A stretch of 64,000 nt of DNA, taken from assembly GCA_963718405.1 (NCBI GenBank), contig CAVQYZ010000001.1, forward strand, positions 310,001-374,000, read 5' to 3'. Made by a program: the position numbers and the translations under genes. The DNA is from Bog-756 sp963718405 (GTDB lineage: Bacteria > Actinomycetota > Acidimicrobiia > Acidimicrobiales > RAAP-2). The notes beneath the pieces are model-generated. The model was given only the letters and a program-made list of their open reading frames with translations. It was not told the origin of the DNA and did not search any database. Positions 16,428-25,568 of this stretch are shown here, one piece after another (the first letter of the stretch is position 1; each line of letters opens with the position of its first letter).

Positions 16428-17832
16428 ATGAGCCCCACCGACTTCGGTCCCCCCATCGCCACCATCAACCCGGCCAACGGCGAACTCCTCCAGTCGTTCG
16501 AGCCCTACGACGCCAGCGGGGTCGAGTCCCGGCTGGCTGCAGCGGCCACAGCCGTGCCCTCTGTGGGCCGCCTCCACCTTTACCGAGCGGTCGCGGCTCC
16601 TCATCACGGTGGCCGAGCTGCTCGAGGCCGAGTTGCCCGATATCGCCCAGGTCATGAGTACCGAAATGGGCAAGCCCTTCGCCCAGGCCAAAGGCGAGGT
16701 GGCCAAGTGCGCCAGCGCCTTCCGCTGGTTCGCCGAGCATGGCGAGACCCTGCTGGCTGACGAGGAGGTGCCGGTCAACGCCTCACTGGGACTGATCACC
16801 TACCAGCCGCTGGGCGCCGTACTGGCCATCATGCCCTGGAACTTTCCCCTCTGGCAGGTGGTCCGGTTCGCCGCTCCGGCGCTGATGGCCGGCAACGTCG
16901 GGCTACTCAAGCACGCGCCCAGCGTGCCCAGGACCGCCCTGTTGTTGGAGGACCTGTTCCGCCGGGCCGGTGCCCCTGACGGGGTCTTCCAGACTCTGCT
17001 GATCGGGACCGATCAGGTGTCGGCCGTGATCGCCGATCCGCGGGTGGCCGCGGTGACCCTGACCGGGAGCGTGGGGGCCGGGCGGGCCGTGGCCGCCCAG
17101 GCCGGGGCGGTAGGCAAGAAGATCGTCCTCGAGCTCGGTGGGAGCGACCCCTTCATCGTGCTCCCGTCGGCCGACCTCGAACAGGCCATCGCCGTGGGGG
17201 TTCAGGCCCGGGTACAGAATGCCGGCCAGTCGTGCATCGCAGCCAAGCGGTTCATCGTCCACCAAGCGGTGGCCCGGCAGTTCATCGACGGGTTCGTGGC
17301 CGGCATGGAAGCGTTGTCGGTGGGCGATCCGTTCGACCCCGCCACCGAGGTCGGGCCCCTGGTCACGGCGGAAGCGGTCGACAAGATCGCCGCCCAGGTG
17401 GAGGACGCCCGGGCCCACGGCGCCTCCATCCTGTGCGGGGGCGAGCGGGTGGTGGGCCCCGAGGGCCCCGACCGGCCCGGGAACTTCTACCGACCCACGG
17501 TGATCACCGACATCACCCCGGACATGCGGGTGGCCACCGAAGAGGTGTTCGGACCGGTGGCCCTGCTCTACACGGTGGCTGACGCCGACGAGGCGCTGGC
17601 GCTGGCCAACCACAGCGAGTTCGGTCTGGGTTCGAGCGTGTGGACCACCGACGCCGACGAACAGCAGCAGTTCGTGAGCGGACTTCAGGCCGGCCAGGTG
17701 TTCGTCAACGGCATGGTGGTGTCCATGGTCGAGCTCCCCTTCGGTGGCATCAAGAGCTCGGGGGTCGGCCGCGAACTGTCCACTCACGGCATTCAGGAGT
17801 TCTGCAATATCAAGTCGGTGTGGGTGGCCTGA
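16428..17832 (+). CDS. NAD(P)-dependent succinate-semialdehyde-type aldehyde dehydrogenase, one frame break
   Basis: About 468 residues after joining. Starts at ATG 16428 (MSPTDFGPPIATINPANGEL); the frame changes near 16555, after which it reads LWAASTFTERSRLLI and continues intact. Motifs: IMPWNFPLWQVVRFAAPALM, LTGSVGAGRAV, LELGGSDPFIVL, NAGQSCIAAKRFIV with catalytic Cys, EEVFGPVALLY, and ELPFGGIKSSGVGREL. The ELGGSDPFIVL and NAGQSCIAAKR pattern is that of the short succinate-semialdehyde dehydrogenases (YneI/GabD2-like). It would complete GABA breakdown to succinate after the PuuA/PuuD steps. Confidence 0.82.
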
Positions 17833-17834
17833 TC

Positions 17835-18999
17835 GTGAGGGCCTACCTGGACCACGCGGCTACCACGCCGATGAGGCCCGAGGCCATCGAGGCCATGCTC
17901 CCGTACCTGCGTGGGGAGTTCGGCAATCCATCGGGAGGCCACACCGAGTCCCGCCGGGCCCGGATGGCCGTGGACGAGGCCCGCGAGCAGATCGCCGAAC
18001 TCGTGGGCGTCGACCTCGGCGAGGTGGTCTTCACCTCGGGCGGGACCGAAGCGGACAACTTGGCGGTGACCGGGGTCTGGGAGGGCAGCGCGGCCAGGTC
18101 AGCCGGCCCGGCCACACCGCAGGCCCTGGTGTGCACAGCCATGGAGCACCACGCCGTGCTCAACACCTGCGCGGCACTGGCCCACCGCACCGGAGCCGAG
18201 CTCCGCCTGGTGCCACCGGACAAGGACGGGATCATCGACCTCGAGGCCCTGGCCGCGGCATGTACCGACGACGTGGGCCTGGTGTCGGTGATGGCGGTGA
18301 ACAACGAGATCGGCACGATCCAGCCCCTCGACACGGTGGCATCCGTGGTCCGGTCGGGATCCCCGTACGCCGTGCTGCACACCGACGCCGTCCAGGCGGT
18401 GCCGTGGCTGGCCATGGAGCCGGTCACCGCTCTGGCCGATCTCACGACCCTCAGTGCCCACAAGTTCGGCGGGCCCAAAGGAGTGGGAGCGCTGGTGGTC
18501 CGGGGCGGAACCCACCTCGACCCGATGGTCCACGGGGGCGGCCAGGAGCGGGAGCGCCGTAGCGGCACCCTCAACGTGGCCGGCATCGTGGCCATGGCCG
18601 CGGCGTTGGCCACCACGGTGTCGGAGCGCGACCGGGCGAGGAGCCGTGTCCGGGTCCTGCGGGACCGGTTGGGAGACGGGCTGGTGCGTTCGGTGGACGG
18701 TGTGTCGGAGACCGGGCTCCGCCACGAGAAGGTGCCCGGGCATCTGCACCTGCGGTTCGCCGGCGTGGAGAGCGAAGCCCTGGTGATCCTGCTCGACGAG
18801 GCCGGGGTGGCGGTGTCGGCCGGGGCGGCCTGCTCCAGCGGCGCCGTGGAGGCCAGCCACGTGCTGTTGTCCATGGGGATGGATCGCCACGAGGCGGCCA
18901 GCGGAATCCGCTTCTCGCTGGGCTCGTCCACCACGCGACGAAGAGATCGACCACGCTCTGGCCGTCGTGCCGGACGCCGTCGCCCAGCTGCGAGACTGA
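17835..18999 (+). CDS. Cysteine desulfurase (IscS/NifS family), frame break near the C-terminus
   Basis: Starts at GTG 17835 (VRAYLDHAATTPMRPEAIEA), two bases after the preceding stop. PLP-dependent class V aminotransferase fold: TSGGTEADNLAV, EHHAVLN, AVNNEIGTIQP, HTDAVQAV, then LSAHKFGGPKGVG with the PLP Lys, and GAACSSGAVEASHVL with the sulfur-carrying Cys. A missing base near 18940 (ACGCGACGAAG) shifts the last 20 codons; corrected, it ends AVVPDAVAQLRD at 18999. It supplies sulfur for tRNA thiolation and Fe-S clusters. It sits four bases before mnmA, which uses that sulfur. Confidence 0.9.
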
Positions 19000-19003
19000 T
19001 CCG

Positions 19004-20127
19004 GTGCGAGTACTGGTGGCCATGTCCGGTGGTGTCGATTCGTCGGTGGCGGCCGCCCTCCTGGTCGAGCGACTCGGACGTGACCAGGTGGTCGGGGCCA
19101 CCCTCAAGCTGTGGGGTGGCACCTCGGACTCCGGTTGTTGTTCCGTGGCCGACGTGGATGATGCCCGGCAGGGTGGCCGAGCAGCTCGGCATGGTCCACC
19201 ACGTCTTCAACTTCGCCGCCGAGTTCGAGGAGCGGGTGGTGGACCCGTACGTGCGCGGTCACGCCGAGGGGCGCACGCCCAACCCGTGCATCGAGTGCAA
19301 CCGCCATCTCAAGTTCGACCGGCTGTTGGAGCGGGCCCGGGCTCTGGGCTTCGAAGCCGTGGCCACCGGGCACCACGCCCGTCGTGTCACCACCCCCGAC
19401 GGTCGGTTCCGACTGTGCCGGGGTGCTGACCCGTTGAAGGACCAGTCCTACGTGCTGGCCATGCTGGGTCAGGCCCAGTTGGCCCACACCATCTTTCCGG
19501 TGGGGGAGATGACCAAGGCCCAGGTGCGGGAGGAGGCCAGCCGGCTCGGTCTACGCACCGCGGCCAAGCCCGACAGCCAGGACGTCTGCTTCATCCGGTC
19601 CGACGAGGGTCGCCAGGGGTTCCTCGGGGCCCGACTGCCGTTGCATCCGGGCCGGCTGGTCGATCACGGCACCGGCGAGGACCTCGGGACGGTGGACGCC
19701 GTGGAGTTGGTCACCGTGGGTCAGCGACGCGGGCATGGGCCACGGCGCCGACGGGAAGCGCCGGTTCGTGACCGCGGTGGACGTGCCCACCCGCCGGATC
19801 TCGCTGGGATCCTCCGAGGATGCCCTGGCGGCCGGCGTCGAGCTGCATACCGTGACCTGGGTGGACCACGATCCGACGGCGACGGTCGGGGCCCCGGCCA
19901 CCCTGTCGGGTGCTGACCGTCCCGGCGTGTCGGCCATGGCCCAGTGCAGCGCCCACGGCCGGCCGGTGTCGTGCTCGGTGCACCGGGCGACCGGACCGGG
20001 ACCGGAGCGAACCGGGTTGACCGTGGTCTTTGACACCCGTCAGCGGCGCATCGCTCCGGGCCAGACCGTGGCTCTCTACAACCCGGCCGAGCCTGATGTG
20101 GTGATCGGCTCGGGCATCGCCCGATGA
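19004..20127 (+). CDS. mnmA: tRNA-specific 2-thiouridylase MnmA, two frame breaks
   Basis: About 373 residues after correction. Starts at GTG 19004 with the PP-loop (VLVAMSGGVDSSVAAALL). An extra G near 19169 and another near 19728 divide it into three frames. Landmarks: NPCIECNRHLKF with the first catalytic Cys, ATGHHAR, LKDQSYVLAMLGQAQL, and KPDSQDVCFIRSDEG with the second Cys. The C-terminal beta-barrel follows (KRRFVTAVDVPTRRISLGSS to VVIGSGIAR). It thiolates U34 of Lys, Glu and Gln tRNAs. Being close to essential, the double break is almost certainly a sequencing artefact. Overlaps ligA by ATGA. Confidence 0.9.
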
Positions 20128-22236
20128 GCACCGGAACAACGGGCCACGGGCGGGGACCCGGCGGGCCGGGCCGAAGAGTTGCGACGGCTCATCGAATACC
20201 ACAACGACCGCTACAACCGCCTCGACGATCCGGAGATCACCGACGGCGAGTTCGATGCGTTGGTGCGCGAGCTCCGGTCCATCGAGGCCGAGCACCCGGA
20301 CCTGGCGGTACCGGATTCACCCACCACTACGGTCGGGGCCGCTCCGTCCACGTTGTTCTCTCCCGTGGTCCACCAGGTTCCCATGATGAGCCTCGACAAC
20401 GCCTTCAGCTCCGAGGAGCTGCACGCCTGGGCCGATCGCTTGGCCAAGCAGGTCCCCGAAGACACCGCCTTCGTCTGCGAGCTCAAGATCGACGGACTGG
20501 CCATCTCCCTCACCTACCGCGATGGGCGGTTCGTCCGGGCCGCCACCCGCGGTGACGGCCGCACCGGTGAGGACGTGACGGCCAACGTGGCCACCATCGC
20601 CGACATCCCCGATCGGCTCAGCGCCACCATCGGTACGCCTCCGGTAGTGATCGAGGTGCGGGGAGAGGTCTACATGCCGATCTCGGCGTTCGAAGACCTC
20701 AACCGCCGCCAGGCCGAGGCCGGCGAGCGGCTGTTCGTCAATCCCCGCAATTCGGCCGCAGGCTCACTTCGGCAGAAGGACCCGAAGGTCACCGCCGGGC
20801 GGGCCTTGTCGTTCTGGGCCTACCAAGTGGGTCAGCTCGAGCTGGTCGAAGGTGACCCCGCCCGGTCGGGTGCCGGTTCCTCCTTGCCGGGGGCGTTGGC
20901 TCCCACCCACGGCGAAACCCTCGAATGGCTGGACCGGGCTGGGTTCCCGGTCAACCCCCAACGGGAGTTGGTCCGTGGACTCGACTCGGCGTTGGCCTTC
21001 TGCCAACGGTGGGAGGAGCATCGCCACGAGCTCGACTACGAGATCGACGGCGTGGTGGTGAAGGTGGACGACCTGGCCTTGCAGCGTCAACTCGGATCGA
21101 CCTCGCGTGCCCCCCGCTGGGCCATCGCCTACAAGTTCCCACCCGAGGAACGGACCACCACGTTGAGGGATATCGCCGTCTCCATCGGTCGGACCGGCAA
21201 GGCCACCCCGTTCGCCGTGCTGGAGCCGGTGTTCGTGGGCGGCTCGACCGTCTCGCTGGCCACGCTCCACAACGAGGACCAGGTGGGGCTGAAAGACGTG
21301 CGGCCCGGTGACATCGTGGTGGTGCGCAAGGCCGGCGACGTGATACCCGAGGTGGTGGGCCCGGTCATCGGGGCCAGCGGCAAGCGCCGCAAGCCGAAGT
21401 GGAAGTTCCCGACGGTCTGTCCCAGCTGCGGGGCCCCACTGGAGCGGCTCGAGGGTGAGAGCGACACGTTCTGCACCAACCTCGACTGCCCGGCACAACG
21501 GGTGCAGCGCATCGCCCACTTCGCCTCCCGTTCGGCCATGGACATCGAGGGCCTCGGGGAGCAACGGGTGCAGCTGTTCATCGAGCATGGCCTGCTCCAC
21601 GATGTGGCCGACCTCTATTCGTTCACTCCTGCCACCTTCGAAGGTCTGGAGGGATTCGCCGCTTTGTCCATCGCCAACCTCCTGGCCGCCATCGACGAGT
21701 CGCGGAGCCGCCCGCTCCACCGGGTGCTCATCGGGCTCGGCATCCGTCACCTCGGTCAGGTCGGCTCGGTGGCGCTGGCCCAATCCCTCGGCGACCTCGA
21801 CGCCATCGTGTCGGCGGACGAGGCCAGCCTGGCCGCGGTGGACGGGGTCGGCCCGGTCATCGCCGCCAGCGTGACCCGGTGGTTCGCTTCCGAGGTCAAC
21901 CGGTCGGTGGTCGAGCGGTTGGGTGCGGCCGGCGTGAACCTGACCGAACCCGGCGGGGGAGGTCCGGGTGGAGGCACCTCTCTCGAACAAACGTTGGATG
22001 GAAAATCGGTGGTGGTCACCGGCACGCTCGACGGCTGGACCCGCGAAGAGGCGGAGGCTGCCATCGTGGGCCGGGGGGGCAAATCGCCCGGCTCGGTGTC
22101 GAAGAAGACCTTCGCCGTGGTGGTGGGGGACGCGCCCGGTGCCTCCAAGGTCTCCAAAGCCGAGCAACTGGGTATCCCGGCTATCGGTGAAGACGATTTC
22201 GCCTACGTCCTCGAGCACGGCGAGCTACCCGGTTAG
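20124..22236 (+). CDS. ligA: NAD-dependent DNA ligase, frame break in the first 15 codons
   Basis: About 704 residues. The natural start is ATG 20124, overlapping the mnmA stop; the frame changes in a G/C-rich run near 20160, after which it is open from 20170 to 22236. Order: Ia domain (LRRLIEYHNDRYNRLDDPEI), adenylation domain with CELKIDGLAISL (nucleotidyl Lys in KIDG), OB fold, a four-Cys zinc finger (CPSCGAPLE ... FCTNLDCPAQ), helix-hairpin-helix region, and a C-terminal BRCT domain (LDGKSVVVTGTLDGWTREEA). Essential for replication and repair, so the early break is very probably an assembly error. Confidence 0.93.
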
Positions 22237-22517
22237 TCCTCCTGAGACGAAACCGGTTGCCTTGTAATGGAGGGCCCGCGCCGTTATGGTTCAGGTGCTG
22301 GTTTGTTGAGAGTGCACGAGGGGGGAAGTTAGTTCCGTTTGGCAACATCGAATTGCCGGACTCGTCGCATTCAGTCGACGGTGGGGCATTTGGGGCAAAG
22401 GGGCATCTACATCCTCATCACGGTCTTTTCTCGCTGCGCCAGCGCGCACGTCACGTCGGGGGGCACACGTCACCTGATTTCGCATCCATGGAGACATGGA
22501 AGAACAAGGAGCAATAC

Positions 22518-23167
22518 ATGATTCGCAAGATGCTCGTGGTCGCTGCGGCGATCGCTATGCCTGTCAGCATCGTCGCCGTCAGCGGTGGCATGGCTGGTGC
22601 CTCGGCCCCCCACGCCGGAAGCGCCACCACCGACACCGTCAGCTGCACGAAGATCGCCGGCTCGGTGAAGTTCTCGCCTGCGCTGAACATGACGGGCTAC
22701 ACCAGCGGCGTGACCACCACGACCGTCACCGCCACATTGACCGGTTGTACCGCCAAGGGCACCTTCGCCGACAAGATCACCAGCGGCACGGTGACCGGCA
22801 CCATCAAGAGCACCAAGGGCAAGGGTGGTACGTGCGCCGGTGTGACCCAAAAGACCATCACCGACGCAGGCACTCTTGACCGTGAAGTGGGCGGCCAGCG
22901 CCACCACCGCCAACTCTGGGCTCACCATCAAGAGCATCGCTGGTGGGGTCAACAAGGCCAGCCACGGGACGTTCACCCTCCCGGGTTCGATCAAGGGAAC
23001 GGCTGCCGGCTCGTTCCAGGGTGCCAACAAGGGTGCGTCGGACAAGACGGTGGCGCAGACCACGGACACCGCCAGCTCAGCTGCTCGCAGCGTGTTCGAG
23101 CAAGGGCGGCCTCAGCTCGCTCGCTATCGAGACTGAGCCTGGCGTCACCCCGATCAGCCTCGGCTGA
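22518..23167 (+). CDS. Secreted Ser/Thr-rich protein, family copy 2 (two frame breaks)
   Basis: Closest relative of copy 1. ATG 22518 follows AAGGAG; an in-frame upstream ATG (22490) gives METWKNKEQY in front but lies inside the conserved untranslated block, so I prefer 22518. Signal peptide MIRKMLVVAAAIAMPVSIVA ... AGAS, then about 190 residues. An extra base near 22873 and a shift near 23075 split it into three frames; joined, it ends SSLAIETEPGVTPISLG at 23167, like copy 1. Conserved core: GSVKFSPALN, GTIKSTKGKGGTCAGV, GTFTLPGSIKGTAAGSFQG. Function unknown. Confidence 0.7.
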
Positions 23168-23179
23168 CCACACGTAAAC

Positions 23180-23238
23180 ACCCGGTCACACGGGTAAGCC
23201 GTACCGACGAGGACGGGGCTCCGGCCCCGTCCTCGTCG
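23180..23238 (+). terminator. Double-hairpin 3' end of secreted-family copy 2
   Basis: First hairpin ACCCG-GTCACA-CGGGT (23180-23195). Second (23205-23238): CGACGAGGACGGGGC pairs with GCCCCGTCCTCGTCG around TCCG. The stem is perfect, but no T-run follows, as is usual in actinobacteria. Confidence 0.75.
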
Positions 23239-23344
23239 CGTGGGCACGACGGCTCCAACTGGCTGGCACCCGGTCCGATCGCGCCGGGACCAGGAGTGTT
23301 GCTTCGAGTCTGCGACCGGTTGCCGTGCGGACCGCCGACCCTTA

Positions 23345-23572
23345 CAGTTGAAATTGCGGGTAGGCGAGAGCGTATGAAGCAGGGGGATCTGCCTCGTACC
23401 GCATCGTTGGTAGCTGATCTCGCCTGACGGGTGAGCATCGGCTGAGTCACCGAAAGGGGGAAGTGAGTTCTGAGCCTGAGCGCTCTTGTCGTTCCGCCAA
23501 GGAATTCACGTTGGGGGCGCACACGCCACCCGACTCGAATCCATGGAGACATGGAAGAACAAGGAGCACTAC
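23345..23572 (+). promoter_or_regulatory. Long conserved 5' leader of secreted-family copy 3
   Basis: This 228-base stretch has no gene. It aligns with the region before copy 4: AAATTGCG, CGAGAGCG, GCAGGGGGATCTGC (a small hairpin, 23379-23392), ATCGTTGG, GAGTTCTGAGCCTGAGCGCT and the final ATCCATGGAGACATGGAAGA block occur in the same order and at almost the same distances from the ATG. The shared parts suggest a promoter plus a long structured untranslated region kept after duplication. Confidence 0.5.
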
Positions 23573-24247
23573 ATGTTGCGTAAGTTGCTAGTGGTGGCCG
23601 CGGCCATCGCCATGCCGGTCGGAGCGGTCGCCGTCAGCGGTGGTATCGCCTCCGCGGCTGGGCCCCAGGCCGGTAAGGCCATCAGCTGTGCGGTGGCCTC
23701 CACCGTTACCTTTGCCGCCCCCGGGCTTTCCAAGGCCGGATCGGTCAGTACCGCCAAGTCATCCACGACCAAAACCGGTGGCCTCACGTTCAGCGGAACG
23801 GGTTGCAGCGGATCGGGAGCGGGCCATTCGATCACCACCGCCGCCACCAAGTGCACGGGTGCCGGAAAGCCGTCGCCTTATACCGCCTGCAAGACGGGTG
23901 ATTACGGGTACGACGCATGGTCGGGATACATCACCGAAGGCACCTCGAGTATTCAGAAGGCCATTCCGACACTCTCCTTCACCCTGAACGGAAACACCTT
24001 CACTGCGACGACGTCAAAGGTCGCTGATCTGTCTTGCAAAGACAGTGAGGTCGGGTTCTCGATTACCGGTAAAGTGACCGCTCCGGCCACCTACAAGGGG
24101 GCCACCAGCACGCTTTCGGCCTGCCTGGGCAAGGTCACCGGCACCGGACTCACGTCGACCACCAACTTTGCCAAGGACATCAATGGACCGGGAACGTTGA
24201 AGACGGCGACCATCGACAAGACCACCAGCACCATCAAGATCAGCTGA
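23573..24247 (+). CDS. Secreted Ser/Thr-rich protein, divergent family copy 3 (intact)
   Basis: 224 residues from ATG 23573, preceded by AAGGAG. Signal peptide MLRKLLVVAAAIAMPVGAVA with cleavage likely after ASA. The mature part is Thr/Ser/Gly/Lys-rich and has five or six Cys (for example AISCAV, GTGCSGSG, TKCTGAG, YTACKTG, DLSCKD, SACLGK), so disulfides are likely. It shares the leader peptide and flanking DNA with copies 1, 2 and 4 but the mature sequence is only loosely similar. No domain recognised. Secretion is supported; function is not known. Confidence 0.8.
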   Translation: MLRKLLVVAAAIAMPVGAVAVSGGIASAAGPQAGKAISCAVASTVTFAAPGLSKAGSVSTAKSSTTKTGGLTFSGTGCSGSGAGHSITTAATKCTGAGKPSPYTACKTGDYGYDAWSGYITEGTSSIQKAIPTLSFTLNGNTFTATTSKVADLSCKDSEVGFSITGKVTAPATYKGATSTLSACLGKVTGTGLTSTTNFAKDINGPGTLKTATIDKTTSTIKIS

Positions 24248-24280
24248 GCTGCCACTCGTCAGCAGAAGCAGCGCATTGAT

Positions 24281-24339
24281 CCCGAGCCATCGGGCAGGCC
24301 GTAGAGACAAAGGGCGGGGCTTTTGCCCCGTCCTTTGTC
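24281..24339 (+). terminator. Double-hairpin 3' end of secreted-family copy 3
   Basis: First hairpin CCCGA-GCCA-TCGGG (24281-24294). Second (24306-24339): GACAAAGGGCGGGGC pairs with GCCCCGTCCTTTGTC around TTTT, nearly identical to the one after copy 1. Confidence 0.75.
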
Positions 24340-24448
24340 TTGCCCAAACGAGCGTTTAACAGGCCTGTGCCACGGGCAATCGGCCCCCGACCAGGTGTCC
24401 TTTGGGGAATGGGCTGAGTGGTTGCTCTGGGGGCGTGCGCGGCTTATT

Positions 24449-24677
24449 GTTCAAATTGCGAGTTGACGAGAGCGTGCAAAGGCAGGGGGATCTGCGGTGC
24501 ACGAAATCGTTGGAGTGTTGATTCCGTCCAAGGGGCCGGGGCCAGCATGTGGATCGAAAGGGGGGACCTGAGTTCTGAGCCTGAGCGCTCTCGCCGTCCG
24601 GAAGGAATCTCGCGTTGGGGGGCACCCGTCTCCTGACTTCGGATCCATGGAGACATGGAAGAACTAAGGAGCACTAC
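24449..24677 (+). promoter_or_regulatory. Long conserved 5' leader of secreted-family copy 4
   Basis: Counterpart of the leader before copy 3, with the same ordered blocks. GCAGGGGGATCTGC lies at 24482-24495, 183 bases before the ATG (181 for copy 3). Near its end, ATGGAGACATGGAAGAAC is followed by TAA, making a six-codon mini frame; in copies 2 and 3 the same block is instead in frame with the gene. This supports the downstream ATG with AAGGAG as the true start in all copies. Confidence 0.5.
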
Positions 24678-25331
24678 ATGATTCGCAAGTTGCTAGTGGT
24701 CGCCGCGGCGATCGCCATGCCGGTGACCGCCATTGCCGTCAGCAGCGGAACCGCCACCGCGTCGAGCCCGCAGACTGCCGCCACCGACACCATCATCTGC
24801 AAGGACATCACCGGAACGGTGACGTTCTCGCCGAAGGAGGACGCCGCGGGCTACGTCGGTCAATCCGTGAAGTCGACCATCAGCGCCACGCTCTCGGGCT
24901 GCACCGCATCAGGTGCCACCAAGGAGACCGTGACCAAGGGGGTCGTGACGGGATCGATCACCGGGGCCAAGGGAACGACAAAGAGTCCGGCCGGGACCTG
25001 CGCCGGCCTTGTTTCCAAGAGCTCCACCGATACGGGCACGCTGACCGTCAAGTGGAGGGCGACTCCGACGGTCCCCAACTCGGGCCTCAACGTCAAGAGC
25101 ATTGCCGGAGGAACGACCAGTGGGGGCTACGGGTTCTTCACCATCCCGGGCTCGGTCAAGGGAACAGCCAACGGTTCGTTCCTGGGCAGCAATAGCGGTG
25201 CCTCGGACACGTCGACGTCGCAGACCAAGCTGAAGGCCTCGGCCCTGGCCACGACCTGCCTGTCGTCGAGCGGGCTGTCCTCCATCGCCATCACTACGGA
25301 GGCCGGAAAGAACGCGGTGAGCCTTGGCTGA
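24678..25331 (+). CDS. Secreted Ser/Thr-rich protein, family copy 4 (intact)
   Basis: 217 residues from ATG 24678 after AAGGAG. Signal peptide MIRKLLVVAAAIAMPVTAIA with cleavage around TATASS. This is the best intact model for copies 1 and 2: DTIICKDITGTVTFSP, SATLSGCTASG, AGTCAGLVSKSSTDTGTLTV, PTVPNSGLNVKSIAGG, FFTIPGSVKGTANGSF, and SSIAITTEAG...VSLG at the end. Four Cys fall in equivalent positions to copies 1 and 2. No known domain; predicted beta-rich by its alternating Thr/Val/Ser pattern. Likely surface or exported protein, possibly adhesive or structural, but that is a guess. Confidence 0.82.
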   Translation: MIRKLLVVAAAIAMPVTAIAVSSGTATASSPQTAATDTIICKDITGTVTFSPKEDAAGYVGQSVKSTISATLSGCTASGATKETVTKGVVTGSITGAKGTTKSPAGTCAGLVSKSSTDTGTLTVKWRATPTVPNSGLNVKSIAGGTTSGGYGFFTIPGSVKGTANGSFLGSNSGASDTSTSQTKLKASALATTCLSSSGLSSIAITTEAGKNAVSLG

Positions 25332-25348
25332 CCGGTAGGACAGTATCT

Positions 25349-25409
25349 GCCCGAGTCATCGGGCAACACGCCGTACCGACGGGGACGGGGCTTCGGCCCC
25401 GTCCCCGTC
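25349..25409 (+). terminator. Double-hairpin 3' end of secreted-family copy 4
   Basis: First hairpin GCCCGA-GTCA-TCGGGC (25349-25364). Second (25378-25409): GACGGGGACGGGGC pairs with GCCCCGTCCCCGTC around TTCG. Same layout as the other three copies. Confidence 0.75.
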
Positions 25410-25568
25410 ATGTCCGGGAGCGCATCACGAGGCCGAATCCGGCCATGACCTCGGGTTGGGCCACCGACCGGTCCCGACCGCCGGTCGGTCCGGCCCAGTG
25501 GGACCTAGCGCTGCCGGCCCACCCTCCACCGCTCAGGCGTCGCCACTCGCTAGCCTGACCGCAGAACC

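Noticed and set aside
22257..22517. Upstream extension of secreted copy 2 to 22257
   Set aside because: The extra part has no signal-peptide logic and crosses the conserved untranslated block; ATG 22518 with AAGGAG is better.
23345..23572. Known riboswitch (c-di-GMP or c-di-AMP class) in the secreted-family leaders
   Set aside because: I could not find the conserved core of these classes; only the local GCAGGGGGATCTGC hairpin is clear.
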